Of a stretch of DNA of 64,000 nucleotides, positions 12,656 to 25,500 are shown piece by piece. The notes under the pieces are model-generated. The model saw nothing but the letters and a program-made list of their open reading frames with translations. It was not told the DNA's origin and did no database searches. The position numbers and the translations under genes were made by a program. Each line of letters begins with the position of its first letter. Within the stretch, counting starts at the first letter, position 1. Location: positions 1,307,501-1,371,500 of the forward strand of contig SEMN01000020.1 in NCBI GenBank assembly GCA_005408345.1. The letters run 5' to 3'. This stretch comes from Macquaria australasica. Lineage: Eukaryota > Chordata > Actinopteri > Centrarchiformes > Percichthyidae.

Positions 12656-13247
12656 AAAGGATAGGTTCACATGTCTATAGGTACATTGAAACATGTTTTG
12701 CTTGCTGTAATTATTCCTCCTGTTCATACTGATCATTAAATGATCCTTTCCTAATGTACAATCCAGCGTAAGAGAGGGGTGACAGAATCCACAGTCCTCG
12801 TTCTGTGCAAAAATATATTCTAAAGGTTTTCTGAAACTAATGAGGCTTCAGCAGTCTGAACAACCAACAGAATAAATGGAGATCTTCCAAAGTTACAGAC
12901 CAAAATGTATGTTTATGTTTCTCCGGACAGTGTTTCCCTGCTGAGCTGCAGGGGAGGGACGGTGGCAAAAAGAGGGACATTTGTCCTCAAGAGACTGTGA
13001 CAAATCATGCGAGTATCTTCCAAAATTAAGCTCACACTGCTGAAGCTTCATATTATCAGATGAACGTCGGTATATATTTTTGCACAGAACGAGGACTGTG
13101 GAATTTGTCCCCCATCATTTACATTCACAGCACATTAGGAAGTGATCTCTTAATGGCCAGTATGAAGAGGAGGTATAACCACAGCAAGCAAAAACAGTTG
13201 ACAATGTACATAGACTTGACGAGACTTGAAAAACTGAACATATCCGC
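12656..13247. mobile_element. Long fold-back (TIR) element, copy A
   Basis: The two halves are inverted copies. The left arm contains TATTCCTCCTGTTCATACTG and CAGTCCTCGTTCTGTGCAAA; the right arm contains near reverse complements (TATGAAGAGGAGGTATAACC and TTTGCACAGAACGAGGACTG). Arms of about 200 bp flank a roughly 200-bp centre. There is no transposase frame, so it is non-autonomous. A diverged second copy lies at 35391-35940. Both are non-coding and fall between genes. Confidence 0.75.
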
Positions 13248-13919
13248 TAAAAGTTCTGGATCCGTTTGATTTTTCTTCTATCAGCCTAGAGTGAAATTAT
13301 TCAGATGAATGGTAGGGCATGCGTTTCACCATTTAGAAATGACTGGAGCAAGTAAAGATATATACATGAAGCCATGAAATCAGAAGCCAAGACCTGAATG
13401 CACCATGACGTCACCTTAAGTTAAGTATCTTTAAAGAAAACCTACATTTTTTTTTTTTAACTAGCCACATAAAAACTCAAGGCTGTCAAGTCAACCATAT
13501 TTTTATTCCATGACCCATTAGCTGGGATATGAAAGAAATTTTACATGGAACCAAAAGGTGACAGGGGTCAATGTGTCGCTACCAGAGAAAATCAAAAACA
13601 TAATGTTAAATGATGCCACAACAATTTTTAACAGTAAATGACACTCATTCTGTTACATTCTCATAAAATAAATGCTTCCAGCAGCTGAAACAGCCCTGCT
13701 GATAATTTGTCGTGGACAGTCGCTGTCTCCAGTCAGGAAGTGCACAAAACAGCTGATAGTATTTACAACCAATAAGTTCACAGCCAAAATGTAGTTTCTT
13801 CCACATACTCTATTAATTTCTGATTTGATTACAACACATACTGAGGAGCAGGACCTCAGTACATATTTAAAGGTTATCTGATTTTCTGAAATAAAACGTT
13901 TGTGCTTGGCACCTCATAT

Positions 13920-14190
13920 TAGGGCTGAACGATATGCAAAAAAAATTTAAATTACGTTTTTTTTTAGTAAAAATTAAATGCAACAAAGATGATGTGATTT
14001 TTACTGGGGTCTGTACCAAACAAGCATATTCCCTTACATCTGGAGAATATGATCTCTGTAGCTTAATTTATAAAAAAGGTATGTTGTGACACAATTCACC
14101 TTTATCAAAACAATTGCAGCTCCTGCGATTTGGATATTGCACTTGGCTATATTGCGATTTAAATAATATTTCGATTTATTGTTATTGTAA
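13920..14190. repeat. Diverged AT-rich interspersed repeat
   Basis: The block begins AGGGCTGAACGATATGC and later has TATTGCGATTTAAATAATA followed by TTTCGATTTATTG. This pattern (gene-poor, AT-rich, starting AGGGCTG-ACGAT) is one I recognise as a common teleost non-autonomous DNA transposon remnant. The ends are degenerate and no target-site duplication is clear. It contains a minus-strand AATAAA that could serve as a poly(A) signal for arhgef18. Confidence 0.45.
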
Positions 14191-14621
14191 ACTTGGCAAA
14201 TCTGCAGCTTCCTCACACCATGTTTATCATTCATTAAATTAAAAAGAAAGCTTAAGAGTTAAGACATGAGTGCTAAATGGTTAAAGACAACCTACTTCCA
14301 TTTAAAATAAAAATGATAAAAAGAGAACTTCTCATAAAAGTCTTTGGCAAAGCCTTTTGCTTTCGCAACATCTTCATCTTTTGAACAACTTGTACCACAA
14401 ATATTTCTTTGCTTTTTTTCCAAGTTCAGCTAATTTGAATGCAAACAGCTGGTTTTCAGTGATAAAGTGTACAGCTGTTTTCCAGTGATAAAATTTCGTA
14501 ACAGTGACAGTCCTCTTCATACTGTCATGTCCAATGTCTTAACAGCTCCATCAGTCTTTCCATGTGTGTAAGTCTTTATGATGGACAAGGCCTCATCCAA
14601 ACTCCAGTCTGTAGTTTAGGA

Positions 14622-16511
14622 TTAGAGGAATGTTACCTTCTCTTTGCCCATTTCGAGAACATCTTTGGGAAAAGGAGGAGGTGCTGGTGGTGGATCCTCG
14701 CTGATGCTGCTCCTCTTCTGTGTGCTGAAGGACTGAGTAGTTTTCACGCTGTGGACAGATCCTGGTGGGTTGAAGACACCTGAAGGGAGAGTGAAACATA
14801 AATAAATAAATAGTTTGTCACAACCTTTAAGGCCCGTCATTTTAAAAAATCATGATGCAAGACTTCCTGTTTTTTTGGTTGGCAAGCACCTCATAAAAAC
14901 TGGCTTGTACTGGCAATCTTCTTCATTCATGTTTGGCAGGTTGCAGCTTCTCCACAAGGGGGAGCTGTTCAGTCACTAACCAGTTCTACAACCTGCACCA
15001 CAGCAGATGTTGACATCTCGCCACCTACAGGCATAGAAAGTAGTAGCTGCTGCAATTTGACGATCAGTGATACAGCTGCCGTTTCTTTTAGAGACTGTTT
15101 TTATATATTTTTTTAAGGTTTTACATATCACACTTGTCAGCCGTTAGCTAAAATACCATAATTAATCCAAACGGAACATAACTGTGTTACACTCACTTCC
15201 AATGGATATTAAATAGAGAAAAATATTAACTTTTAAGTTGTTACCAAGTTAATCATATATTTCCCTCTCTAAACATCTATGCTAAGCTTTGACACTTGAC
15301 CATCAGTCTGCAAGCCGTGTGTAAAAGCAGTCACCTCTACAGAGCTAAGTATTCTACCAACAATCAGAAGATGGATGGAAACAGACATGCAGCTAAAACA
15401 AGGCCTCCCCGGTGAATGTAATCAGAAAGGGTGAGCTGAAAACTGGTACTTTTTATGTTTTTGTTTATTTGTTCAGAGAGCGCATCGCAGAGGCTGCCAT
15501 CTTGCTTAAATATATATTGGAAACAAATTCATTAACACCCAAGTTTATAGTTAAATTATTCAACACTAAAAATAGTCAACCTACATTGCTTACAGTATAT
15601 TTAAATCAAATGTGGATATCTCTCATGAGAACAAATTTCTCTTTCATTGTCCGTACCCGACGTGTGGATGCTTTGAGGGCTGGCGTTCCTTTTGGCTCTC
15701 AGACTGCCTCCTTCTTTCCCGGTCACTCGGATGGGCAGCACCTGGTTCACGTCTATGTTGGCTGGATGGAGAAAGACAGGACTGGGGTCAGTCTAGGGGT
15801 TTTAAGTTCAGAATCACTGTAAAAATGCATGTAACCCTGCAAGTTGGCACACTAACCAAATCTTTAAAGACATCTGAACCTGAAGGCTGATTGAGCTTGC
15901 CATTTGCTAGCTGGTGCACATAAACTGACCCACTGCTGATGAACAATGTTTCCTAAAAGTTCAGCTGCAGCTAAATGTTTCAAACCAACAAATAATAAAA
16001 TGAGGCAGTTTTGTCCGCAAATGTTTGTCGGTCTATAGACATGAACATTTGCTGATTTCTTTCTGAAATCTCCTGCACTGTAAATGCGTGTTTATAATAC
16101 CAGTCTTTTGGAGAAAGAAAATACACAAAGATTTAAAACTCAACATTATCTCTTTATGTTTCAGGACAAGGGTTAAGTTAACAGGCCTGTATCCTGACCT
16201 GCGCTGTGCGTTCTCTGGTGCGACCTCTTGGTCTTGAAGCCTTTCTCCTTTCCCTTGGACAGAGTAGCAAGCTTGGTGGGGATCTGCTGCTGCACGGCCG
16301 CGGGCTTGTGCACCTGGTTGGTGGTGCTGATCAGTTGGATGGGCAGCTCGGGCTTGGGGCTGATGCTCTCCTTGCGCGGTGGAACCTTTGGAGGAATTTC
16401 CGTGGGGTCTAAGGTGGGGGGCAAGACCTGGATCTTTGGAGGTAAGGTCAGACTCCCACCTCCGTTCACTATGCTTCCCCTGAACGACTGGCAACTCAAG
16501 AGCCTCCAGTA
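14622..16511 (-). CDS. arhgef18: ARHGEF18 proline-rich C-terminal exons
   Basis: Exons 16511-16199, 15761-15657 and 14779-14622 encode the tail. Visible stretches include IQVLPPTLDPTEIPPKVPPR, the family hallmark AAVQQQIPTKLATLSKGKEK, and PPPAPPPFPKDVLEMGKEK. The protein ends VTFL then TAA at 14624-14622. An AAG/GTAACA donor-like site sits just before the end, so an alternative last exon is possible, but the match of the KEKVTFL end to human KEDVIFF favours this stop. Confidence 0.85.
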
Positions 16512-19500
16512 CTAGGGAGAAAGAGGAAATGCATAACTCAAAATCTGCTATATCAGGGAGTTAACTAAACCGATCTCACCTTTGACTTCTACCTGTGAGG
16601 ACTCTAGTGCTTCTTTATGATCATGTGTTTTACTACATTATAATACTTTTTGAAATTTTCTTCCTTTTAATATTTCCTAACATTTAAATTCCATTTTTAA
16701 AACTGCACTCAAGTCAACGCCATCGTAAGTGTCATTGTTAAATCAAGTTAGTTCTGATTATATTGTTTCAGAAGATTTTAACCACTATTGTTACATAGAC
16801 TTTGCTTACTTAATGTTCCCTAACGAGATTTGACTTTGTGATGGAAAAGAATATTTGTACATATTTGTCAATATATTTTCAGTAAGCATAGAATATACAA
16901 TAATGTTAATAAACATTCAATCAATCAGATTCGTATCCTATTCCTCACTTGTGAAGAATCATCATAGTTGGAGTGTCCTGGGATGTACTTCTTTATTTTC
17001 TCCTGCAGCTGCTCTAGACGCTCCCTCTCCTGGTTTAGACGCTCCTTGTCCTTGTCTACTGATTTTGTGGACTCCCTCAGCCTCTCCAGGTCCTGCTGAT
17101 AGTTTTCCTTTAGCTCCTCCAGCTCGGCCTTCTCCTCATTGAGCTTCTCCTCCCACTTTCGGCACTCCCCCTCCCTCTGTTGCAGCTGAGCCTCCAGAGT
17201 CTCGATCTGCAGCCTCTGCCGCTCCCTCTCCTTCTCCCAGAGCTGCTGCTCCTCTCGATACTGGGCCTGCAGCTTGTGCAAGTTGTTAAGTTCCTCCTTC
17301 TGCTTCTCCAAGTTGCGCTGCTTCTCCTGCTCGAGCAGCATGCTGCTGCATTGACGAGGGGGCTGCTTGCTCTTTGACTGAAAAGCGTGCTGCAGCTCAA
17401 TCTTGCTGTCCTGCTGGGCTACGATTGCCTGCATATTGAAGAATTTAATATATGACAGTGAAACATGTGAAATCTACCATAGAAAACTAATGGCATTCTT
17501 CACAAATCACACATTTAGCTTCACAAATTTAGCTGAAAGCAAATTATTAAATTATGACACTTTTGCAAGAAACTTATCTTACTTAAATTTACAATGTCTT
17601 ACTTGTAAGCTGTATAGCCTCTGTGCGAGCAGTATCACCCTGTCATACACCTACAGAGAAAAATAATTGCAGTGACAGATAGATATTTCTGCATGAATGA
17701 ATACAGATGGAAAAAAAGGAAAATAATTAACACAACAAGTATTAGAAAGGTTACCTCTGCCTCAGGGAAATGACTGGAGGTTAAATTGCAGTTTGGTATG
17801 TGCGTGTCGTCATCAGCCTTGAAATAAAACAGCAATAGCAATGTAAATACTTCATATTTTATCACCAGATGGAAGTAAGGTTCAGATCCTTCACATCTGT
17901 CTCACTCACAGACTGCTCCAGGCTCTCAGAGTGGTACATTTCCTCGAGCTGAGGGTCACCAGTGGTGTGACTGCTATACGCTGAACTGCCCTCGCTGCCA
18001 CCTGGCCTCTCAGCTGCATCTCCATCTGAGAAAATGAAATCATATGCACATCCAAAGTCAATAAACAGCTTCACGTATTGAATATGAGTACGAGTAGGAT
18101 GGAGCTACAGTCAACTCGCTAGCTTGTTATCTCTATTAAAGTGCATGTCAAACTTTTATGATATAGATATAATAAGTAAATAAAACATATACTTTTGTTA
18201 GCATGTCATTAAATATTAGCCATGTTTTAATGCAACTCCTTTAGCTGTCTTCATTGTCAACACACTAATGCTGTGAGTTACAACCATGTTAGCTTTATGT
18301 CAGCTTACTTTTCATGGCACTAGCAGCAGGGTTACTATCGCCCACTCCAAAGGTCTCAGCCCTCCTGAGCAGCCCCTCCTGCATCTGACTCTCATCCATA
18401 AGTACGTTTGGGTTTCTTATCCTTGAGAAGAGCAGGTTCTGCAAGTTTTCCACTACAGACAAAAGAAAAAAACAACTCCTTAATCTCCTCCTTAAAAAGA
18501 CACCATCAGTGCTCTCTGAGTCATGACTTGGCTGTATGGGAAAACAGAACAAAGTGTATTTCATCTTTACTTCAGTGCATATACAGTATGGACTCATAGC
18601 TAACCAATGCAGAAGTAACCACAACTGAATACTCTCTCATTATTCCCACCATGACAAACAAGACTGAGGCGAACTCTTGAAAACTAAATGTTGTCTCAGC
18701 TCTTACCCTCATCGAGGGCTCCTTTGAGAAGTGTCTCCCCCTGCTGGAGGTCAGTGGTGTCTCCTCGGAGCAGCAGCCCTTTGTGGGGCGTTTCCTGCTC
18801 CATCACACTCTGGTACAGAGCAGCAAAGATCTGCTGTTTCTCTGTCAGACTTTGCTTTATTTGGTCATCCCTCATCTTTAGAATATCTAAAGAGTAAGCA
18901 AAACAACATGTTTGTCTAGTAAATGCAGTGGAAATGCAGAGAGGGCAAGTGGACTGAGTATGGCTGCCCTTTTCCAGTGAGTCCTAGTGCACATAAACAA
19001 GGAAAGAATGAATGCCAATTCCCCATATTTTTAATATCAAAATCCCACCATGGTCTCTTCCTGTAGAGGTTGATTTTTTTCCACTGAAGTATCTTGTATT
19101 GTCATTTATAAAAATCAAAACAACACAAGACAAAAAAAAGAAGAGGTTGTCCATACACTGAAATTTGCAAGCTCCTTTTTACCTGCAATGTCTTCATCAG
19201 GTAGAGCAAGTTTTTGGAAGCTTGCCAGTTTCAGTGTACGGACAACCTCCATCCAACCAATACAATATGATAAAAGGTTTTTGGCTTACACAGTCCAACC
19301 TTTTCTCAATCAAATACTTCACAACAACTCTACCTACAGCAGAATACCAAAGCACAGAACAAAATCATTTCATATATAAATTACAAAAAGTTGTTTCATA
19401 GGACTTTTAAGGCCTTTAAGTTTGGCTTGGTATGAAACTGGCTTGCATTTGATTTTTTGGCAACACTCTGTGATACAGGTGATAGAAAATTTGTGCACCA

Positions 19501-22500
19501 CAGACATTTCTTTTGTTGTATGAGATAAACAGTCAGTTATCTTTTCCACCAATCTCTTCCCATAAACACATTCTAAAATCTTGTGTAAGAGAAAGTCCTG
19601 CCACAAAACATCCTTTGAAAAAAATAAAATAAAATGACCATCTGATAAAGTTCTTACCTTGAAATTGTTGCAGTCTAGCAGTCAGTTCGCGGTACTGCTC
19701 CTCTTCTGGATAGCTGAATCACACAGACATCTTACTCAGTATTGGTCTTTTATGTAATATTTTAAAGGCACACATTTCCATACATTTATATGCTGTTCTT
19801 TATCCGTGTTGTTTTTTTCTTTTTCTGTGAAGCACCTTGTAACCTTGTTAAGAAAAGTGCTGAATAAATGTATGATTATTATATTATTTAAAAAACATTT
19901 TGACCAGTTAGGCTGGTCCTTCAGTCAGTCTGTTCAATGTTTTGGGTATCTAGCAGAGCATCTCAACAATTACAGTAAGGACAAGATTGCCATGACATGT
20001 GGTGTGCATATTCATTGACATCGTATCGACTCTGACTCCCTGAGCTGTCATTGTCAGGCCAAAATGTATCTTTTACCCACACTTTGGTCAGTGAAAAGGT
20101 ATCTCAAAAACCTAACTAATGAAATTTAAAATGTCATGAGCAAATTGCCATGACATTTTAAGAAGACTTTCAAGCCAAAATGTCAGCTTTGCACACAAGA
20201 TCTCTCATAATCTAATTGTCAGAGAGCCACACAGATTGTATTTTCAAAAAGGGATTTGCTTTTCATGACCACATGGCCCATTACTAATAAATGTACTGCC
20301 CTTACACAGAACTATTTCAGTCATATTTTAGTCTTTTATCCATCATCAGGCACCAATGCTATTAACATAGGCCGGTATTAAATATTAATTTCCCATTCAA
20401 ACATTTTCTGCTGTCCTCAGCTTACCGGTTCACAGCTTCCCATATCAGCGTCATCCATGTGATGCGTTCCTCTCTGGAGCCCGTGTGGATCTCGTACATC
20501 TCCGGCATGCTGGTGGTGCATGCACAGATAAGGAACATGGCTTTGTCCTCGTGAGCCACTTCCCTAACTATCAGCCTTTGAAGGGAGATCACTGATGGTT
20601 TGTTATCCTGCATGAGCCACGATAATACATGAGGTGTTATTATGATTCAAATAATTATTACAAATCGGTCCTGGATTATTACATGATATCATGTAACGAT
20701 CATATCTTGATGTAATGATTTAAGGAAAAGAAATGTGTGTCTTGGACTTAATATTGTTTCTGTCCATGCAGAAAAATTGGACAAAAAAAAAGTATAAATG
20801 ATACAGTAAGGTTTATTGCAGAGAAAGTTTTCTATAATTTTTTCTGTCTTAACAAAAATTATTCATCAGTGTTTGGGCAGAACAGAACTCACCACAGCAG
20901 CAAACACGAGCTTCTGATCTTTCTCTTGTAAGAGGAGGAGCACGTCTGACAGCAGCACAGCATGGATCTCTGCAGGAAGACAAAGGCTGCACATCATCAA
21001 AACAACACAAGCGCTTCGTGTTTTGGAAGAACGGAAGACATACTTGAGACATATCTACCTTTCATTTTGACTGTTAATCTTTGACACTTAAGTAATGACA
21101 TGAAAATATGCTGCTACACGGGTTCTCTGAATCTTTCAGCATTCATAATAACAATTTGCTCCAAAGTTGAACCTCCGATAATAAACACAAAAGGAAACAA
21201 GTACAAATGCGGTTGCTATAATACTGCAGTAATCCACTGAGCTGTCAGTCACTTGATGCATCATCCCTCAACGTTTCATCAAATCAGACACACACACACA
21301 CACATTTTGGTTCACAATTTGACCTTTCGTGACCCCTTTAGGGCAATATGAAAGAGTAGCTAAAGGTGTGTAAAAGTTTTGTGTCATGTACAAAAGGGTC
21401 ACAAACCTGAATAAGTAGAGAACCTTAAAAACTGCAGATGTTTCCATACAGATGTATAGCATGATACCATTCAGTAATGTATAAAACAGGCTCACTGAAG
21501 CAGCTCGGAAGTGGCTCATGGTGGTCAAGACTTAACCATTTAGGGTTAATATGCAAAAAGGGTTATTAACTGTCTTGTTCCGTCATTTAATCATCATTTC
21601 TTATGCACAGGGAAATAAAACTCTGCTTAATGAACCAGGAAATGCTGTGAATGAGCTATGCTGTTGACGAGATTTTTTAAGTCAGATTAGCCTATAAAAA
21701 TGCATTTTCATTGAAGATTGAGTGCAGGGGAAAAGAAACAAAACCCTTGGAAAACAGAATTTGATCATCAGACCATCAATCTCACTACATTTTCAACTTA
21801 CATTAATGACAACTGCTTACAGTAAGCAGCAAAAATGACATACATACGGGTCATTGACTAAAGCTGGGCTCACATAGGAGGCGGACGCGCCACGAAGCAC
21901 CGCGAATTGCTGCCCGCTTCCATTAGGGGCCCATGTTAATTAATTGGGCTGTTCACACCGGTGGCGCCCGGCTCGCGCTCTGCAGCGATCGTTACGGTGT
22001 CTGTTCTATTTTCTCCGCCCGCCACGAGCGAATCTGCCATGAAAACACATTATAAAGGATATAAATGATGTATTATATATGATATAAATGATCTGATACT
22101 GATAAATGATAAAATATGCACCCTGCTTGCCAACCCTTTTGATTTTCCTGCCCCTCTGTGTTTTTTAAATTAGTACTTATTCCACATATTTGTCAGTTGT
22201 GCCTAGACAGAGAGCAAGAGGGACGAGCAGACGCACGCATGCACGCACACCAAGCGAGAGGGCGAGCCAGAGAGAAAAAATAGTTGATCCTAGAAGTGGA
22301 GAAGCACTGGAGTTGTATGATCTGCAGCACATAACAGCAAAAAGATCAGCCCTAGAAAAGAGCAGAGGAGCAGGATTGCTTGTTGACTGGCGCAGAGAAA
22401 TGCGCTTCTGGTGTGAACAGCCAGGCTACTACTCGCGCTAGAATTGGCATATTGTGGCGCTTTGCGGCTCATCCGGCTCCTATGTGAACCCAGCGTAAGC

Positions 22501-25500
22501 CACAGACAAACAGCCACAATGTCAATACTCGTCACAAACCTTTTTGTCTCCCGGAGGACTTCCAGGTGACGGTGCCTTCGTGCAGCAACGTCCTGTCTCC
22601 CTGGGTCAGATCCTCCCTGCGCAACGGCTGGCCGTCCTTCAGCCGGCCCTGAGATTTCGGCTCCAGACGCAGGCAGATCTCTCTCAGACGAGCAGCTTTC
22701 TCGTATTCACTTACCTGATCGTTCACCTGGGTGATGGTTTCTTTGATCAGCACCAAACCCTGAACCAGAGACCTGTACTCGTCTGTGTCAGCTGAAAGGA
22801 GCATGAAATATATTAAAAAGGTAGCCAATTGGATTTCAGTCATTTCGGTTTGTCAAATGTCTAATAATAAGTTTAACAGTGAAAGGCTGAGCATAGGCTG
22901 TAACAACTATAACTTGTTGAGATGCAGGTAAGTGATGAGAGGTGAGATTTCACCTTCAGTGTTCTGTATGATTCGCTCCACCAGGATGGGATATTTTGTG
23001 AGGCGTTGAGTCACCAACAGAAAACACTCGGGGATTCCCAACCTTCGCACTAGGGGCAGCTGACCAATTTTCTGTTAAAACAAAGAAAGACTTTGTTTCT
23101 CAAGACACGGGAAAAGCCTGTCTTCTACTGATGCTACAGGCATGCATCTAATTCACTTCAATTTCTTGTTTTCCCATTTTCTCTGCAACAAAACATAACC
23201 ACAGGCCTCGTTGTGTCTTGAAGAAAATCACAGCCATGAACATACATTGACCAATGAGTGTAGATTGCTTACCCTAATAAAGAGCTGCAGTTTCTTATTG
23301 TTCTGCAGCTGCTCTTTGTAGGAGCTGATGGCTTCAGTGTGATGACCGCAGAAAACACTGTAACACTCCATCATTTCTTCTCCCAGTGCACCTGAAAACT
23401 AACACAAAAGGAAAAAACATGAAATATATATATCTCAAAGTATCAACATTGTGTTTATTTTGGGAAAGGGAACAATGGCATAAAGAGAGGATCACAAAGA
23501 TCCCAGACCGGATTTGAACCCAGGATGTCGTGGCTTTACGGCCCACACAAAATGCAACATGCACCTGCCACACCGTGAAGCATCACATCATTTGACACAC
23601 CCTGGACATGTCATACAGACAGAAGAAACAGTCAAGATATGGTAGCCAAGAAATGTGATAAAATTCGGCAGAGTTAATGTTAATGTGAAATAGGACAGTA
23701 GCATATCCTGATGCGTTGAAGTGCGTCAACCATCAATGACACACATCAAGGTGCTGCCTGTGAGTGGGTTTGCACAGAAAACAATGGATGCTGCTGGTCT
23801 GACACACAACATGTGTCACTGGTGTGTGTTACCCTTCAGAGCCACTTTCTAACAAACTTCAGTTTTCATGTTTCATATGAAGTTAGGCTAGATGAAGCCT
23901 AATGTTAAGACACTGCTTAACCTGGTTCTGTGTTTCATATATACTGTACATCTAAGCATATTACCCAGGGCTGGACAATGAATAAATATCATTATTTAAA
24001 ACTACTGTCATTATTAAAATGTCTCAAAAAAGTACACTTGATATAAATCAGCAGAAATTTTACCACGTTAGCATACTTCATATTACTGTGCATTTTAATG
24101 TAGTTACATAAAAAAAAAAAATTAATTATATAACAAATATAAAGATAGGAACACTGTAGGATCTTCTTATGATTATATTTAAAGTATATTTGTCCTTACA
24201 GCCTGACCGAAATATTAAAAATGCAAGGAGCTTTGGTTAAACTTTAACACCTCCTGCAGTTTTTTGCAACAACAGATGGCATCTGACACTAACTGATGCC
24301 AAAAACATGACATTTTCTCTTGCAGTGAAACAAAGGGTATAATTCACAACAAAAAGCTCCGGTGTATCTGTGCTTATTTCTGTTATTCTGATTCCTCAAT
24401 TGACCACAGAAGTAAAAATGCTTCTCCAGAAACATGATACCAGTGACACATCATTCCTGGGCGTATGGAGCAAACACACAGCGCAGCGCAGTTACACCGC
24501 ATTTCAGACAAACCAGCCATTCCTAATGACACCTGTACACTCAATTCAATTCAGTTTATTTATATAGCGCCATATCATAACAAAGTTATCTGAGGGCACT
24601 TTTCGAATAGAGCAAGTCTAGACCGACTCTTTATATTTACAGAGACCCAACAGTTCCCACCATGAGCAAGCACTATGCGACAGTGGCAAGGAAAAACTCC
24701 CTTTTAACAGGTAGAAACCTCGAGCAGAACCAGGCTCTAGGTGGGCGGTCATATGCCTCGACCTCAACTCAGTCAGCATATGCGGAGAGTGTAACAAGGG
24801 TGGAGAGAGGTGGATGAATATGATATAGAGCGAGGTGTAGCTAAGCAGGAAAAACAGGGGCGCACTATAAACACAAGATTTATTCCTAAATAAAGCCAAT
24901 AACAATGTCAGTGCTGCATGTTGGGCTGTAACAACAAGCACAACACACCTGGGAGCAATGGTAACAACTTGTGTGCATCTTATTTCCAAAATATAAAAAG
25001 GTCACCAAAATGTGAAAATGTTGTCACTTTGTTGTCACCATTTTTGACAGCTGAACTGCAGGTTAAGATAGCTGACTGTTTGTTGTAGACCTCTGTGTAG
25101 AAATGTAAACATAGCATTTAGGGGTTTCAATATACACTGAGTGAGGCGTGAACCTGGATGTGTAGGAGAATGCAAGCCTAAATGCTTTTAGTTGAAATTT
25201 GCAATAAATAAAATGTAGGAAATACAGTAATAATTTGGCTGAAGAACATTTGGATAATGTTTGAACCTTTCTGGAAATCTAAAGATTAGCTTCCAACTCC
25301 CTTCAGTTGTTCTGGAGGAGGCTTGTGTGGAAAAGTACCTCTAATTCGCTTTGTGTTATGTTGACATACAAACCTTACTGGGACCTGAAGGTGAGTAAAT
25401 AATGACATTTTCACTTTAAAAAAAAAAGGGAAGAACTATTTCTTTAAACGTGCACTGTACAAATTTGCATGTTAACAAATCAAACTGTCTCTGGGGAAAA

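Larger units (their letters stand above)
9330..14621. other. Tail-to-tail intergenic region: 3'-UTRs of sppl2b (+) and arhgef18 (-)
   Basis: No coding exon is evident on either strand. The plus-strand part should hold the sppl2b 3'-UTR, with AATAAA candidates at 10916-10921 and 11786-11791. The minus-strand part downstream of 14622 should hold the arhgef18 3'-UTR, with AATAAA candidates on the minus strand at 14175-14180 and 13502-13507. The region carries three interspersed repeats: 9957-10308, 12656-13247 and 13920-14190, each listed separately. The exact transcript ends and any overlap of the two 3'-UTRs cannot be read from sequence alone. Confidence 0.6.

Noticed and set aside
15412..15822. 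Plus-strand open frames around 15.4-15.9 kb and 16.2-16.5 kb
   Set aside because: They are antisense shadows of arhgef18 exons 15761-15657 and 16511-16199, which have splice sites and homology on the minus strand.
22190..22441. Open frame inside the Harbinger-like element (plus strand)
   Set aside because: It is short, basic and low-complexity with no transposase motif. The element is non-autonomous.
23391..23398. ARHGEF18 exon starting at 23391 (after TTTTCAG)
   Set aside because: This phase would hit a stop codon shortly downstream. Starting at 23398 gives FSGALGEEM in phase 0, agreeing with the human FSG.
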